Origin: Gammaproteobacteria bacterium
Lineage (GTDB): Bacteria; Pseudomonadota; Gammaproteobacteria; CAIRSR01
NCBI GenBank assembly: GCA_963575715.1
Contig: CAUYTW010000055.1
Coordinates: 1 to 41,664, forward strand
Direction: 5' to 3'
DNA: 41,664 nt
Below the pieces are notes generated by a model. It had not been told where the DNA came from. It saw only the letters and a program-made list of their open reading frames with translations, and ran no database searches. Positions 15,565 through 28,729 of the stretch are shown piece by piece. The number at the start of each line of letters is the position of its first letter. Position 1 is the first letter of the stretch. The translations under genes and the position numbers were made by a program.

Positions 15565-18500
15565 ATGCTTCGTTTCATGCTGTCGTTATTTTTCTTAATC
15601 TTGCCTAGTTTCATCGTCCAGGCTTCTTTTGAATTAGAAGAATTGGCAAACGACGCAACTGCTTATTTCACATCACTGCGTGTCAATGTGCCACCGCAAT
15701 CCACATCGATTCAACGTGAAACGGCGTTCAAGCAGGCGCGGGCGGCGCTTGCGCAAAAGGACGCAGCCAAGGCCATCACTGCCTGCGAGTCGGCGGTGGC
15801 GTTGGGTGTCAATAACACCATGATCTGGTTGACACTCAGCGAGGCGTGGACAACGGCGCCCAAGCTTAATCGTGAACGCGCCCTGCATGCTGGCTATCTC
15901 GCCTACCGTGTGGCGACAAAGCCTGAAGATCGCGTCGCGGCGCTGTGGCGATTGGTCGAGGTATTAGCGGAGTTATTTAATCGACCTGATCAGGCACTCC
16001 AGGCCGCGCTAGAAATTCGCGCCATTATTGCGGATAACCGCACGGCAGCGTCCGTCGTTTCTGGTCTTGAACCCCGGATCGAGGCCCTGCGTCAGCGCGT
16101 TGGCTTGACGTTGAAATCAGTGGAGGTGCTGTCCGACGAAGCGTTGCCAAAGGTCTGCTTGCATTTTTCCGATCCATTGAATCAACGCAAGGAAATCCGC
16201 TTCGCAGATTTCATCCGTTTGCAACCCGTCGTCCAAAATGCTCCCGAAGTCCGTGATGAAACGTTGTGCCTGACTGGCCTCGATCATGGCACGACCTACC
16301 GCGTCACCGTGCGTCAAGGATTACCGGGCGAAAACGGTTTGACGGTGAAAAAGGATGAAATCCAATCCTTCCGCGTTCCCGACCGCAATCCTTTGGTGGC
16401 TTTTCGTGGCACGGGTTTTATTCTGCCGCGCGTTGGTAGTGAGGGCGTACCTGTCACCACCGTCAATCTCGACCGCGTTACTGTCAAAGTGTATCGGATT
16501 AACGACCGCAACCTAGTCGGCGCAATCCGCGATGGCGACAACGAACGCCGTTTTACCGAGCAATTAAGTGAGTATCGCGCTGAGGAAATCGCTGACAACC
16601 ACGGCGAGTTGGTCTGGGAAGGTGAAATGGCGGTGAAAAATGAGCGCAACCACGAAATCACCACCGCGTTGTCGTTCCATGAAGTGGTCGCTGATCCCAA
16701 TCCAGGTCTTTATGTCGTGACCGCCGAGCCGCTTGATGTCTCTAAGGATTTTCATGCATATGAAAAAGCGACCCAATGGCTATTGGTGTCCGATATTGGC
16801 CTGTCGGTCTTTCGCGGCGCTGACGGCATCACAGCTTTCGCGCGCGCCTTCTCGACCGCCAAGCCACTCGCCGGAGTTGAGATCGCGCTAGTGGCGCGCA
16901 ACAACGCTGAACTCGCACGCGCTACGAGTGATGCGCTGGGTCGCGCGCGGTTTCCGGTCGGTCTGACTCGTGGCACCGGCGGCAAGGCACCGATTGCGGT
17001 AATGGCCTATCAAGGCGCGGATTTCGCCATGCTCGACCTGACCAGCGCTGCCTTCGACTTGTCCGACCGAGGCGTCGGTGGGCGCGCTGCGCCAGGTCCG
17101 ATGGATGCCTACCTTTACACTGACCGGGGTGTTTACCGCCAAGGCGAAACCGTCCATCTCTCGGTGCTGCTGCGCGACGCCAAGACCGTAGCGGTAGATA
17201 ATTTTCCATTAACCGTCAAGGTATTACGACCTAGCGGCACCGAATATTACTCAGGCGTCCTGCCTGTTGGCCCCGCCGGTGGTTTCTTTCTGCCATTAAC
17301 CCTGTCGAAAACTGCACCGCTTGGTGCCTGGCAGGTTCAAGTCTTCAGCGATCCCAAGGGTCAACCCGTGGGTCAAGTTGGTTTTCAGGTGGATGATTTT
17401 GTCCCGGAACGGCTGTCCCTGGAATTGACGCCCGCGACGCCTTGGCTCGAATCTGGCAAGCCCTTTGATTTGCTAGTCAAGGGGCGTTTCCTCTACGGTC
17501 CACCCGCAGCCGGGCTGAACGGCACGGCGGAATTATCGTTACAGGTCGATCCCCAGCCGTATCCGCAATATAAGGGTTACCGTTTTGGGCTGGCGCAAGA
17601 GACCGTCACTCAAAAGCTCGAACAACTTGAATTTCCTATCACGGACGCCGAGGGCGGGTCGCGCGTGGCCGCCAAGCTGCCGCCGCTGCCCGATACCACT
17701 CAACCCTTGCGCGCTGAATTTCGAGTGACCTTGAGCGAGCCGGGCGGTCGGCCCGCGCGTCAATCGCTGACCGTGCCCGTGCGTACCCAGTCCTACGCCA
17801 TTGGCATTCGTCCGCGTTTTGAAGGCGGCGCTATCCCCGAGGGACAAGACGCAAATTTTGAGATTATTGCCGTCGCCCCCGACGGCGCGCCACTCGCCAA
17901 GCCCGATCTCGCCTGGGAATTGGTCGAGGAGCGCACCACCTATCAGTGGTATTTCAAAGAGGGGCGCTACAACTACCAAGGGGTGACTCGCGCCATTCCC
18001 AGGCGTTCCGGCAAGCTAACGCTCTCCTCGCTCGACAAACCGGCAACCGTCGCGCTGAATGGTCTGGAGTTTGGACGTTATCGCTTGGAAGTGGTGGATA
18101 AGGCAACGCGTGTTGCTTCGTCGTTGCGCTTCTCATCGGGCTGGCAAATGAACGACGCCGCGAGCGATACCCCCGACAAGCTAGAAATCACCGCCGACAA
18201 GCCGGCTTACGCAATGGGCGAAACCGCGCGCGTCCGGCTGACTCCGCCGTTTGCAGGCGAGGTGCTGCTGACGGTCGCCACTGACCGCCTATTCGACGCC
18301 CGCGTGCTGAGTGTCCCGAATAGTGGCGCGACGGTTGAAATTCCCATCGATCCGGCCTGGGGGCCGGGTGCTTATGTCACCGCGACGGTCTTTAGGCCGC
18401 CGGTCAAGGGCCGCGAGCGCCAGCCCGTGCGCGCCATTGGCTTGACCTGGCTGACCATCGATCCGGCATCGCGTACCCTGGCAGTGGCGTTGACCGCGCC

Positions 18501-20778
18501 CGAAGTAACCCGCCCGCGCCAGGCGTTGACGGTCGATCTAAAAGTCATGCCCGCCACCGGAACAGCCGAGGAAGCGTGGATCACGCTCGCAGCAGTGGAC
18601 GAAGGCATTCTGCAACTGACCGATTTTGTTTCGCCCGATCCGGGTCGTCATTTATTCGGTAAACGGATGTTGGGTCTGGATATCCGCGACGATTATGGTC
18701 GGCTGATTGACGTCCTGGATGGACCCTTCGGCGCGTTGCGTCAGGGTGGTGACGCCAGTGGTGCCGGGTTGCCGGTGGTGCCGTTCACAGTGGTGTCGTT
18801 GTTCCACGGACCGGTCAAGATCAGCGCAACGGGCAGCGCCCGCGTTACCCTCGATATTCCCGACTTCAACGGCCAACTGCGCCTGATGGCGGTGGCCTGG
18901 GGACAAGCCCGGGTGGGATCGGCCTCGGCGCGGCTGATTGTCCGTGACCCGCTGGTGGCCAGCGCCACCCTGCCGCGCTTCCTTGCGCCTGGTGATGACA
19001 GCCGCGTGACCGTCTCGCTGCATAACGTCGAGGCACCCGCAGGACGTTACACAGCGCGACTACGCGGCTCCAACGCCGTAGCCAGCGAAAATAGTGAATT
19101 GAACTTTGAGCTGACCACCGGCGAGCGCCGCGACGCCGTGGTGCCGATCAAGGGATTGGGGGTGGGGATTGGCAAAATCGAGCTATCGGTCATGGGGCCA
19201 GAGGGACTTGCCATTGAGCATTCTCACAAAATCACCGTACGGCCTGCGCGTCCGGTCGAGACTCAATTTCTGAGCCAACCGATGCCGTCCGGCGACACGC
19301 TGCGACTCTCCGCTGCCCAGCTTGCCGGTTATGTTCCGGGAACGGGCCGGATTGCCGCGACCTTCAGCTCGGGACCGCCGTTCGATGTCGCGGGCATTGC
19401 CCAGGCGCTCGACCGTTACCCGCATGGCTGCTTAGAGCAGACCATCAGCCGCGCCCTGCCGCTGTTGGTCGTGCGCGACGTGGAAACCGCGCTAGGCGTC
19501 AAGCGTAAACCCGACGCCACGCTGGAAGGGCGAATCCAGCAGGCCATCACCCGTGTCCTGGATAAACAACGTTATGACGGCTCGTTCGCAACGTGGGGGT
19601 CAAGTGGCGAAACCCATCCCTGGCTAACCGCTTATGCTGTCGAATTTTTAACCCGCGCGCGCGGAAAAGGCCATCCGGTGCCGGAAAAGCCGCTCCAGGA
19701 CGCGCTCGGCTGGCTGCGCAACCACGCGGTGGACGGCGGACGCGAGCCGGGCGAATTGACGAGCCGCGCCTATGCCCTGCACGCACTGGCATTGGCGGGA
19801 GAGCTGTCGGGTGGCCCGGCACGTTATTTCCACGATACCTACCTCGATAAATTGCCGACTCCGCTGTCGAAGGGACAACTTGGCGCGGCGCTGGCGCGCC
19901 TCGGTGACCGAGAACGCGCCCAAAACGCCTTCGCCGCCGCAACCGCTAACCTCGCGCGTGACTATTGGCAGATGGATTATGGCTCGACCACCCGCGACGC
20001 GGCGGCGCTCGCTGCGTTAATGAGCGAGGTTGATCTGCTCGGCGATCAACTCCGCAAGCTGCTCGACCGCCTCCCCGCCGCCAGCGTGACCGCGAATGCG
20101 ACCAACACCCAGGAGCAAGCCTGGCTGATGCTGGCCGCCAATGAATTGATGCATGGAAACGCTCCGCTGGAACTCACCTGGTCGGGCGGCACCCGTCTCA
20201 AGGGCGATCCGGTGACGCTGACTCCAACTCCGAAACAACTGGCTGCCGAGGGGGTTTCGATCACCAATGTCGGCAAGTCGAACGCCTGGCAGGCATTGTC
20301 ACTGGCTGGCGTTCCGATGGAACCACGCCCAGCGGCGCGCGAAGGTCTGCGAATTAAACGTAATTTCCTTGACCGCCAAGGCCAGCCGATTAACCTGGAC
20401 CATGTCCGTCAAAATGACGTTTTTGTCGTTTTGCTGGAAGGCGAGGCCAGTACCAAACTCGATCACCAGATCGTCATCACTCATCCGCTGCCAGCAGGCT
20501 GGGAAATTGAAAAGATCGGCATTGCCGGCGGGGAAGGCAGCGATTTTCCCTGGCTGACCGATCTCACCACCACCGCCACCGTCGAGGGCCGCGATGATCG
20601 CTACGTCGCCGCCGTGGATCTCTCGCCAAGCGCGCAAGCATTTAAGTTGGCTTATTTAGTGCGAGCGGTGACCATCGGTAATTATGAATTGCCCGGCGCG
20701 CAAGTCGAGGATATGTATCGACCAAGATTTTTCGCGCGTCAGGCAACGGGGAGGATTGTTGTTTATCCAGTCGAATAA
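15565..20778 (+). CDS. Bacterial alpha-2-macroglobulin (YfhM type) with thioester motif
   Basis: This is a protease-trapping envelope protein of 1737 residues. I start at ATG 15565, preceded by AGAGGA at 6 nt and followed by a signal peptide ending near IVQA; the open frame reaches back to 15502. There is no lipobox cysteine, unlike E. coli YfhM, so it should be soluble in the periplasm or secreted. The usual order is visible: N-terminal TPR-like part, MG domains (DAYLYTDRGVYRQGETVHL, PERLSLEL), bait region, then the thioester domain with CLEQ at Cys1289 (nt 19429-19440) in YPHGCLEQTISRALPLL, and the C-terminal receptor-like domain. The usual neighbour pbpC (penicillin-binding protein 1C) is absent. 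The gene is visibly richer in G+C than its flanks. Confidence 0.92.
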   Translation: MLRFMLSLFFLILPSFIVQASFELEELANDATAYFTSLRVNVPPQSTSIQRETAFKQARAALAQKDAAKAITACESAVALGVNNTMIWLTLSEAWTTAPKLNRERALHAGYLAYRVATKPEDRVAALWRLVEVLAELFNRPDQALQAALEIRAIIADNRTAASVVSGLEPRIEALRQRVGLTLKSVEVLSDEALPKVCLHFSDPLNQRKEIRFADFIRLQPVVQNAPEVRDETLCLTGLDHGTTYRVTVRQGLPGENGLTVKKDEIQSFRVPDRNPLVAFRGTGFILPRVGSEGVPVTTVNLDRVTVKVYRINDRNLVGAIRDGDNERRFTEQLSEYRAEEIADNHGELVWEGEMAVKNERNHEITTALSFHEVVADPNPGLYVVTAEPLDVSKDFHAYEKATQWLLVSDIGLSVFRGADGITAFARAFSTAKPLAGVEIALVARNNAELARATSDALGRARFPVGLTRGTGGKAPIAVMAYQGADFAMLDLTSAAFDLSDRGVGGRAAPGPMDAYLYTDRGVYRQGETVHLSVLLRDAKTVAVDNFPLTVKVLRPSGTEYYSGVLPVGPAGGFFLPLTLSKTAPLGAWQVQVFSDPKGQPVGQVGFQVDDFVPERLSLELTPATPWLESGKPFDLLVKGRFLYGPPAAGLNGTAELSLQVDPQPYPQYKGYRFGLAQETVTQKLEQLEFPITDAEGGSRVAAKLPPLPDTTQPLRAEFRVTLSEPGGRPARQSLTVPVRTQSYAIGIRPRFEGGAIPEGQDANFEIIAVAPDGAPLAKPDLAWELVEERTTYQWYFKEGRYNYQGVTRAIPRRSGKLTLSSLDKPATVALNGLEFGRYRLEVVDKATRVASSLRFSSGWQMNDAASDTPDKLEITADKPAYAMGETARVRLTPPFAGEVLLTVATDRLFDARVLSVPNSGATVEIPIDPAWGPGAYVTATVFRPPVKGRERQPVRAIGLTWLTIDPASRTLAVALTAPEVTRPRQALTVDLKVMPATGTAEEAWITLAAVDEGILQLTDFVSPDPGRHLFGKRMLGLDIRDDYGRLIDVLDGPFGALRQGGDASGAGLPVVPFTVVSLFHGPVKISATGSARVTLDIPDFNGQLRLMAVAWGQARVGSASARLIVRDPLVASATLPRFLAPGDDSRVTVSLHNVEAPAGRYTARLRGSNAVASENSELNFELTTGERRDAVVPIKGLGVGIGKIELSVMGPEGLAIEHSHKITVRPARPVETQFLSQPMPSGDTLRLSAAQLAGYVPGTGRIAATFSSGPPFDVAGIAQALDRYPHGCLEQTISRALPLLVVRDVETALGVKRKPDATLEGRIQQAITRVLDKQRYDGSFATWGSSGETHPWLTAYAVEFLTRARGKGHPVPEKPLQDALGWLRNHAVDGGREPGELTSRAYALHALALAGELSGGPARYFHDTYLDKLPTPLSKGQLGAALARLGDRERAQNAFAAATANLARDYWQMDYGSTTRDAAALAALMSEVDLLGDQLRKLLDRLPAASVTANATNTQEQAWLMLAANELMHGNAPLELTWSGGTRLKGDPVTLTPTPKQLAAEGVSITNVGKSNAWQALSLAGVPMEPRPAAREGLRIKRNFLDRQGQPINLDHVRQNDVFVVLLEGEASTKLDHQIVITHPLPAGWEIEKIGIAGGEGSDFPWLTDLTTTATVEGRDDRYVAAVDLSPSAQAFKLAYLVRAVTIGNYELPGAQVEDMYRPRFFARQATGRIVVYPVE

Positions 20779-20809
20779 TTTTTTATTGATCCAAATTCGA
20801 ATAATAATT

Positions 20810-20900
20810 AACCCAAGTTGCTACCTATTTGCCTTTCTCCCCTCTCCCTTTGGGAGAGGGGCTATTTGGTTATCCATCATAATAGGTAGCAACTTGGATT
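20810..20900. repeat. Palindromic repeat family 2, complete copy
   Basis: AACCCAAGTTGCTACCTATT at the left and its complement AATAGGTAGCAACTTGGATT at the right (one mismatch) enclose a CCCCTCTCCC/GGGAGAGGGG hairpin. The right part reappears in reverse orientation at 41560-41621. Short pieces of the terminal motif occur at about 35974, 39588 and 37126. It may also end the macroglobulin transcript, but there is no clear T-tract. Confidence 0.6.
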
Positions 20901-20903
20901 AAT

Positions 20904-21009
20904 TAGAAGTTACGCAGTTGAAAAATACGAAGTCATTCTGTGCGAAGCGAAGTCGCAGAATCCATCTACATACTACTTAGGAATTACAAGTTCAACTGCG
21001 TAATTCCTA
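20904..21009. mobile_element. MITE-like inverted-repeat element, copy 2 (short)
   Basis: TAGAAGTTACGCAGTTGAA on the left and TTCAACTGCGTAATTCCTA on the right bound a 106-nt copy of the family first described at 9689. Only one internal CATTCTG/CAGAATC palindrome arm pair remains, so this is an internally shortened copy. It abuts the repeat at 20810-20900. Confidence 0.65.
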
Positions 21010-21221
21010 CTAAATTCGAATTGCCACCTATCCAACGGATAACAAAACAAACCCCCTCTCTCGGAATGCGAGGGAAGAAAGGCGAGCATGTGGCAACTTG
21101 CGTTTGATCTTAATTCGAGTGACAATACCACTCGAATTTGTATCGACTAAAGTAAAATTAGCGTTATGGCGGCAATCGTACAATTTTATAAATTACTTGA
21201 CAACTCACTGAGAACAATAGA
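21010..21221. other. Gene-free stretch with a 19-codon ORF before the pentanucleotide run
   Basis: The first ~100 nt resemble a decayed palindromic repeat (GTGGCAACTTG, CCCCCTCTCTCGG). ATG 21166 opens a 19-codon frame (MAAIVQFYKLLDNSLRTIE) that stops at TGA 21223-21225, overlapping ATG 21222 as ATGA. If translated it could couple ribosomes to that ATG; this is only a possibility. TTGACA at 21197-21202 resembles a -35 box, with TAGAAT 15 nt further, a short spacing. Confidence 0.3.
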
Positions 21222-21364
21222 ATGAAGAACAGAACAGAACAGAACAGAACAGAACAGAACAGAACAGAACAGAACAGAAAGACAATCGATTTGAATTCGG
21301 GGCCAATTGGGAAAGATTTTTAACTACTCTAAATGATGCACGCATAGTTGAAGCTGAACAATCC
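21222..21364 (+). other. Out-of-frame 5' part of the methyltransferase gene (phase-OFF)
   Basis: ATG 21222 opens a frame (MKNRTEQ, then NRTEQ units) that runs through the AGAAC repeat and stops at TAA 21321-21323. In the methyltransferase frame the bases from 21281 read DNRFEFGANWERFLTTLNDA and RIVEAEQS, joining directly to the protein at 21365. This segment is the normal N-terminus of the family, yet that frame has no ATG, GTG or TTG before 21365 and a TAG at 21218-21220. Removing one AGAAC unit (or adding two) would put ATG 21222 in frame and give a protein of about 281 residues. Confidence 0.65.
21226..21275 (+). repeat. Pentanucleotide tandem repeat, (AGAAC)x10
   Basis: Ten perfect AGAAC units are followed by one imperfect unit, AGAAA (21276-21280). 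The run starts 4 nt after the A of ATG 21222, inside the 5' coding part of the methyltransferase gene. Perfect short tandem repeats of this length are prone to slippage in replication. Because 5 is not a multiple of 3, each gain or loss of a unit changes the reading frame. Confidence 0.95.
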
Positions 21365-22072
21365 TTGAAAAGGATGTTAGGCATGGATGATTTATCAGGA
21401 AAGCGATTTTTGGATATTGGATCTGGTAGTGGCCTATTTAGCCTTGCGGCAAAACGTTTAGGCTGTAAAGTCCATTCATTCGACTATGATTCAATATCAG
21501 TAAAATGCACAAAAGAATTAAAGAAACGCTATTATGAAAATGACAGTGATTGGTTTATTGAGGAAGGATCGATTTTAGATGAAAAATATATTGCTTCACT
21601 TGGTAAATTTGATATCGTTTATTCATGGGGGGTACTCCACCACACTGGAAATATGAATAGAGCCTTGAATAATGCAATGCTTCCAGTAGTTGATCAAGGT
21701 ATTTTGTTTATTGCCATTTATAATGATCAAGGAATTTCATCTAAACTTTGGAAAAAAATAAAAAAAACATATTGCTCAACCTGGCTAGGAAAGATATTGG
21801 TGAGCTGTGTTTTTATTCCATTATTTACATTACAGAGCATCATAATAGGATTAATTAAGTATAAAAATCCTATGGGCCACTTTTTTAATTACAAAAAAAA
21901 TCGAGGCATGTCTATATACTACGACTGGTTTGATTGGCTTGGAGGATACCCTTTTGAAGTGGCAAAACCAGAAGACATCTTTCATTTTTATAAGAAGCAT
22001 GGTTATATTTTAAATAATTTAATTACAACGAACAGGTTGGGATGTAATCAATTTCTATTTTTAAAGAAATAG
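21365..22072 (+). CDS. Class I SAM-dependent methyltransferase (phase-variable candidate)
   Basis: The intact frame gives 235 residues from a TTG at 21365. Motif I is FLDIGSGSGLFSLAA, followed by the acidic HSFDYD strand end, and FDIVYSWGVLHHTG is the motif IV/post-II region. The C-terminal part (FDWLGGYPFEVAKPEDIFHF) fits a family of small-molecule or glycan methyltransferases. Conserved N-terminal sequence continues upstream in frame to about 21281, so TTG 21365 is probably not the natural start. With 10 AGAAC units the natural ATG (21222) is out of frame and full-length protein should not be made. The gene is AT-rich compared with the macroglobulin gene, which suggests separate acquisition. 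It ends 9 nt from the convergent TpsA gene. Confidence 0.85.
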   Translation: MKRMLGMDDLSGKRFLDIGSGSGLFSLAAKRLGCKVHSFDYDSISVKCTKELKKRYYENDSDWFIEEGSILDEKYIASLGKFDIVYSWGVLHHTGNMNRALNNAMLPVVDQGILFIAIYNDQGISSKLWKKIKKTYCSTWLGKILVSCVFIPLFTLQSIIIGLIKYKNPMGHFFNYKKNRGMSIYYDWFDWLGGYPFEVAKPEDIFHFYKKHGYILNNLITTNRLGCNQFLFLKK

Positions 22073-22081
22073 ACTGGTAAT

Positions 22082-24493
22082 TTACGGAATCCCTACCATT
22101 ACACTATCCAATACAGGCGCAGGAAGTCCGCCCCGTCCGTTAATTCTGAGGTTAGCGCGTTTTTTATGTTCGATGCAGGGAGTAATGATAGGATTGATGT
22201 CGAAATGATGTTCCATCGTAACTGCTGTCAATCCCGCAGCAGTGCTGGTATCGGGTGAAGTGAGCATAATCTTCCCACTGACTCCATCTGGAGCAGCAGC
22301 CTGAATTACATTTTTTGCTGAATCAGGTATAAAGATTTCACGCGTTTTTGCACCAACGGCTACCAATCCAGCATTGGTGATAACACCAGATTCATCAATT
22401 ATAATGTTGCCACCCTTGGCGCTAGTTGCTTCTGTATTAGCTTGAATAAAACCAGTATCCATTACAAGATATTTGCCATTAATCATAATGTCTCCACCAT
22501 TACCCCTCGTATCCACCGAGGTAATAATTCGACCATTATTCATCATTAATATTGGCACAGTAATATGAATTAGTCCACCATTTCCAGATTTCGCTGAGGT
22601 TTCAACTACTCCACCAGTAAGAAAAAGTTTTTTTCCAACGGTTAAATAGATGGCTCCCGCATCATTAGTTCCATAGTTCGCGCTAGAAATTCCTCCAATT
22701 CCAAAATTGTTGTTAGAGATTGCATCATTCCATAATTGGGGAGTTCCGATCACATGGGCATCGTGCGTCACGCTTACATTGATCTCACCCGCGTTTCCAG
22801 TAGAGCCAAAAAAATTTCTGGACGCGATGCCAGTATCCATGTTTGTAGTACCTTGATCAATGATTAAACTTCCTGTTTTTATATGTACGGTTCCCGCGTT
22901 CATTGAATTACCAGTACTACTGGATACACCTCCACCATTTAACAGCCGTATTTCATTTTTGACATCAATTTCAACATTCCCCGCCTTTCCCGTGGAACCA
23001 TTATTGGCTTGTGATCCAATGCCCGTTCCCCATTCGGTAATTCCATTACCATTAATAACTAGGCTTCCTGTTTTAACATTAATGGCACCAGCATTTCCTG
23101 CGCTAAAGGTACTACTTGATACTACGCCTTCATTCAATACCGCCATTTCGTTGTTAATGCTGATTGAAATCGTTCCCGCATTGCCCGTAGAAAAAGAGTC
23201 AGAAGCAATTCCAGTTCCCCAATGATTGACTCCTTTTCCGTCAATAGTTAAAATTTTTGCTTGTACACTAATCATTCCTGCTTCGCCCGTACCACGGGCA
23301 TTACTTGATATGCCACCTCCATTTAAAATTTGTATTTTCTGATTGATATTTATTTCGATAGTACCTGCTGTTCCTGTTGAAAAAGAATCAGAAGCAATTC
23401 CTGGTCCTGTTCCCAGTCCCAATTTAGAACCATTACCATCAATGGTTAAATTCGCGGCGTTGATAGTAATTGCTCCAGCATTACCTCTTCCATGAGTAGT
23501 AGTAGCTATTCTCAGATCAGGACTTAAAATTTTCATATTGCCATTTGTGTTAATCACTAAATCAGGGCCTTTTCCTTCTTTTTGTGCATCGTTTTCAATG
23601 CTCGCATTATGAAACAGCAACGTATCGGCATCAATACGAAATTTTCCCATAGCATCCTTGGTACCCGTATTATGGTCATAAAGATACGTGCGTTCGCTAA
23701 TACTAAGCGCGCCGCCGCTGATAAAAAAATTCCCACCGCCATTTCCACTCACATCCAATTTTCCACCATTAATAGTTACTACACCATTACCCGCGAATAA
23801 ATTACCGTCAATCGGTAACGCGCCAGATATTGTTCCTTGTCCATGGATCCGTAAACTTCCTCCCGGAGCTATTAACACCGCCCTATCCACGATTACTGAT
23901 TCTGCTGCGAACGTGAGTGGGTACCCGTCATGAAGAGTCAATTGGCTATTATTTATTTGAATGGAGCCTGTCGATCCCAAGAACCCAAACGCCTCCGGGG
24001 GAGCTGAGGTGAAACTACTGCCTGCCGGCATTGTTGCACGGTAACGGGTACCGTCGGTAAAGCGTAACTCCTGGGCGGTGCCAACATGAAATGCCGCTGG
24101 CACATCCAATGCAGCGTGTTCTCCGAAAATAATACCCGCTGGATTTACGAAGAAAAAATTGGCATTACCAATTTTAGAACGGATGGTACCATCAATCCTA
24201 GACGCCTCTCCACCTGTAACGCGGCTAATGACATTTTGTAGGGAATTAGATCCAGTAAATTCGGCGATATCGCCTTTGCTTAGGTTAAATACACTAAAAC
24301 TGTGGAACAAATTATTTCCAACAATGGTGCCAATAGTTTGTGGGATGATGTAATTAGGACCACTTAATGAAGTAGCAATACCAATAGTACCGTCGGTGAC
24401 AATCATTCCCGCACGTATATCGGACAGGTTAACAAGAATAAGACTACCAAGACTAAACGTGATTAAGCTTTTTAAAAAATAGCTAATTTTCAT
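22082..24493 (-). CDS. TpsA-type filamentous haemagglutinin-like exoprotein
   Basis: The protein has 803 residues. A signal peptide (~1-29) precedes the haemagglutinin-activity/TPS domain (~30-270): GTIGIATSLSGPNYIIPQ, LFHSFSVFNLSKGDIAEFTG, NVISRVTGGEASRIDGTI and ANFFFVNPAGIIFGEHAALD are classic. Residues ~330-600 hold at least four repeats of about 55-60 residues built on IDGNG...GTGIASDSFSTG and LNGGGVSSST, as expected of a right-handed beta-helix. The end GRGGLPAPVLDS is the C-terminal signature seen in many such exoproteins. It should be secreted by a TpsB porin; the only one in the window is at 6121. The glycosyltransferase gene ends 17 nt upstream, so they are probably co-transcribed. 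Confidence 0.88.
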   Translation of the reverse strand: MKISYFLKSLITFSLGSLILVNLSDIRAGMIVTDGTIGIATSLSGPNYIIPQTIGTIVGNNLFHSFSVFNLSKGDIAEFTGSNSLQNVISRVTGGEASRIDGTIRSKIGNANFFFVNPAGIIFGEHAALDVPAAFHVGTAQELRFTDGTRYRATMPAGSSFTSAPPEAFGFLGSTGSIQINNSQLTLHDGYPLTFAAESVIVDRAVLIAPGGSLRIHGQGTISGALPIDGNLFAGNGVVTINGGKLDVSGNGGGNFFISGGALSISERTYLYDHNTGTKDAMGKFRIDADTLLFHNASIENDAQKEGKGPDLVINTNGNMKILSPDLRIATTTHGRGNAGAITINAANLTIDGNGSKLGLGTGPGIASDSFSTGTAGTIEININQKIQILNGGGISSNARGTGEAGMISVQAKILTIDGKGVNHWGTGIASDSFSTGNAGTISISINNEMAVLNEGVVSSSTFSAGNAGAINVKTGSLVINGNGITEWGTGIGSQANNGSTGKAGNVEIDVKNEIRLLNGGGVSSSTGNSMNAGTVHIKTGSLIIDQGTTNMDTGIASRNFFGSTGNAGEINVSVTHDAHVIGTPQLWNDAISNNNFGIGGISSANYGTNDAGAIYLTVGKKLFLTGGVVETSAKSGNGGLIHITVPILMMNNGRIITSVDTRGNGGDIMINGKYLVMDTGFIQANTEATSAKGGNIIIDESGVITNAGLVAVGAKTREIFIPDSAKNVIQAAAPDGVSGKIMLTSPDTSTAAGLTAVTMEHHFDINPIITPCIEHKKRANLRINGRGGLPAPVLDSVMVGIP

Positions 24494-24510
24494 ATATACG
24501 ATAAAATGGA

Positions 24511-28729
<4,219 letters not shown>

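Noticed and set aside
21226-21275. AGAAC run as a CRISPR or regulator-binding array
   Set aside because: Units are 5 nt without spacers; this is a simple tandem repeat inside a coding region.
22860-23225. 121-residue plus-strand frame inside the TpsA gene
   Set aside because: Antisense shadow of the repeated exoprotein region; its own apparent repeats mirror those of the real gene.
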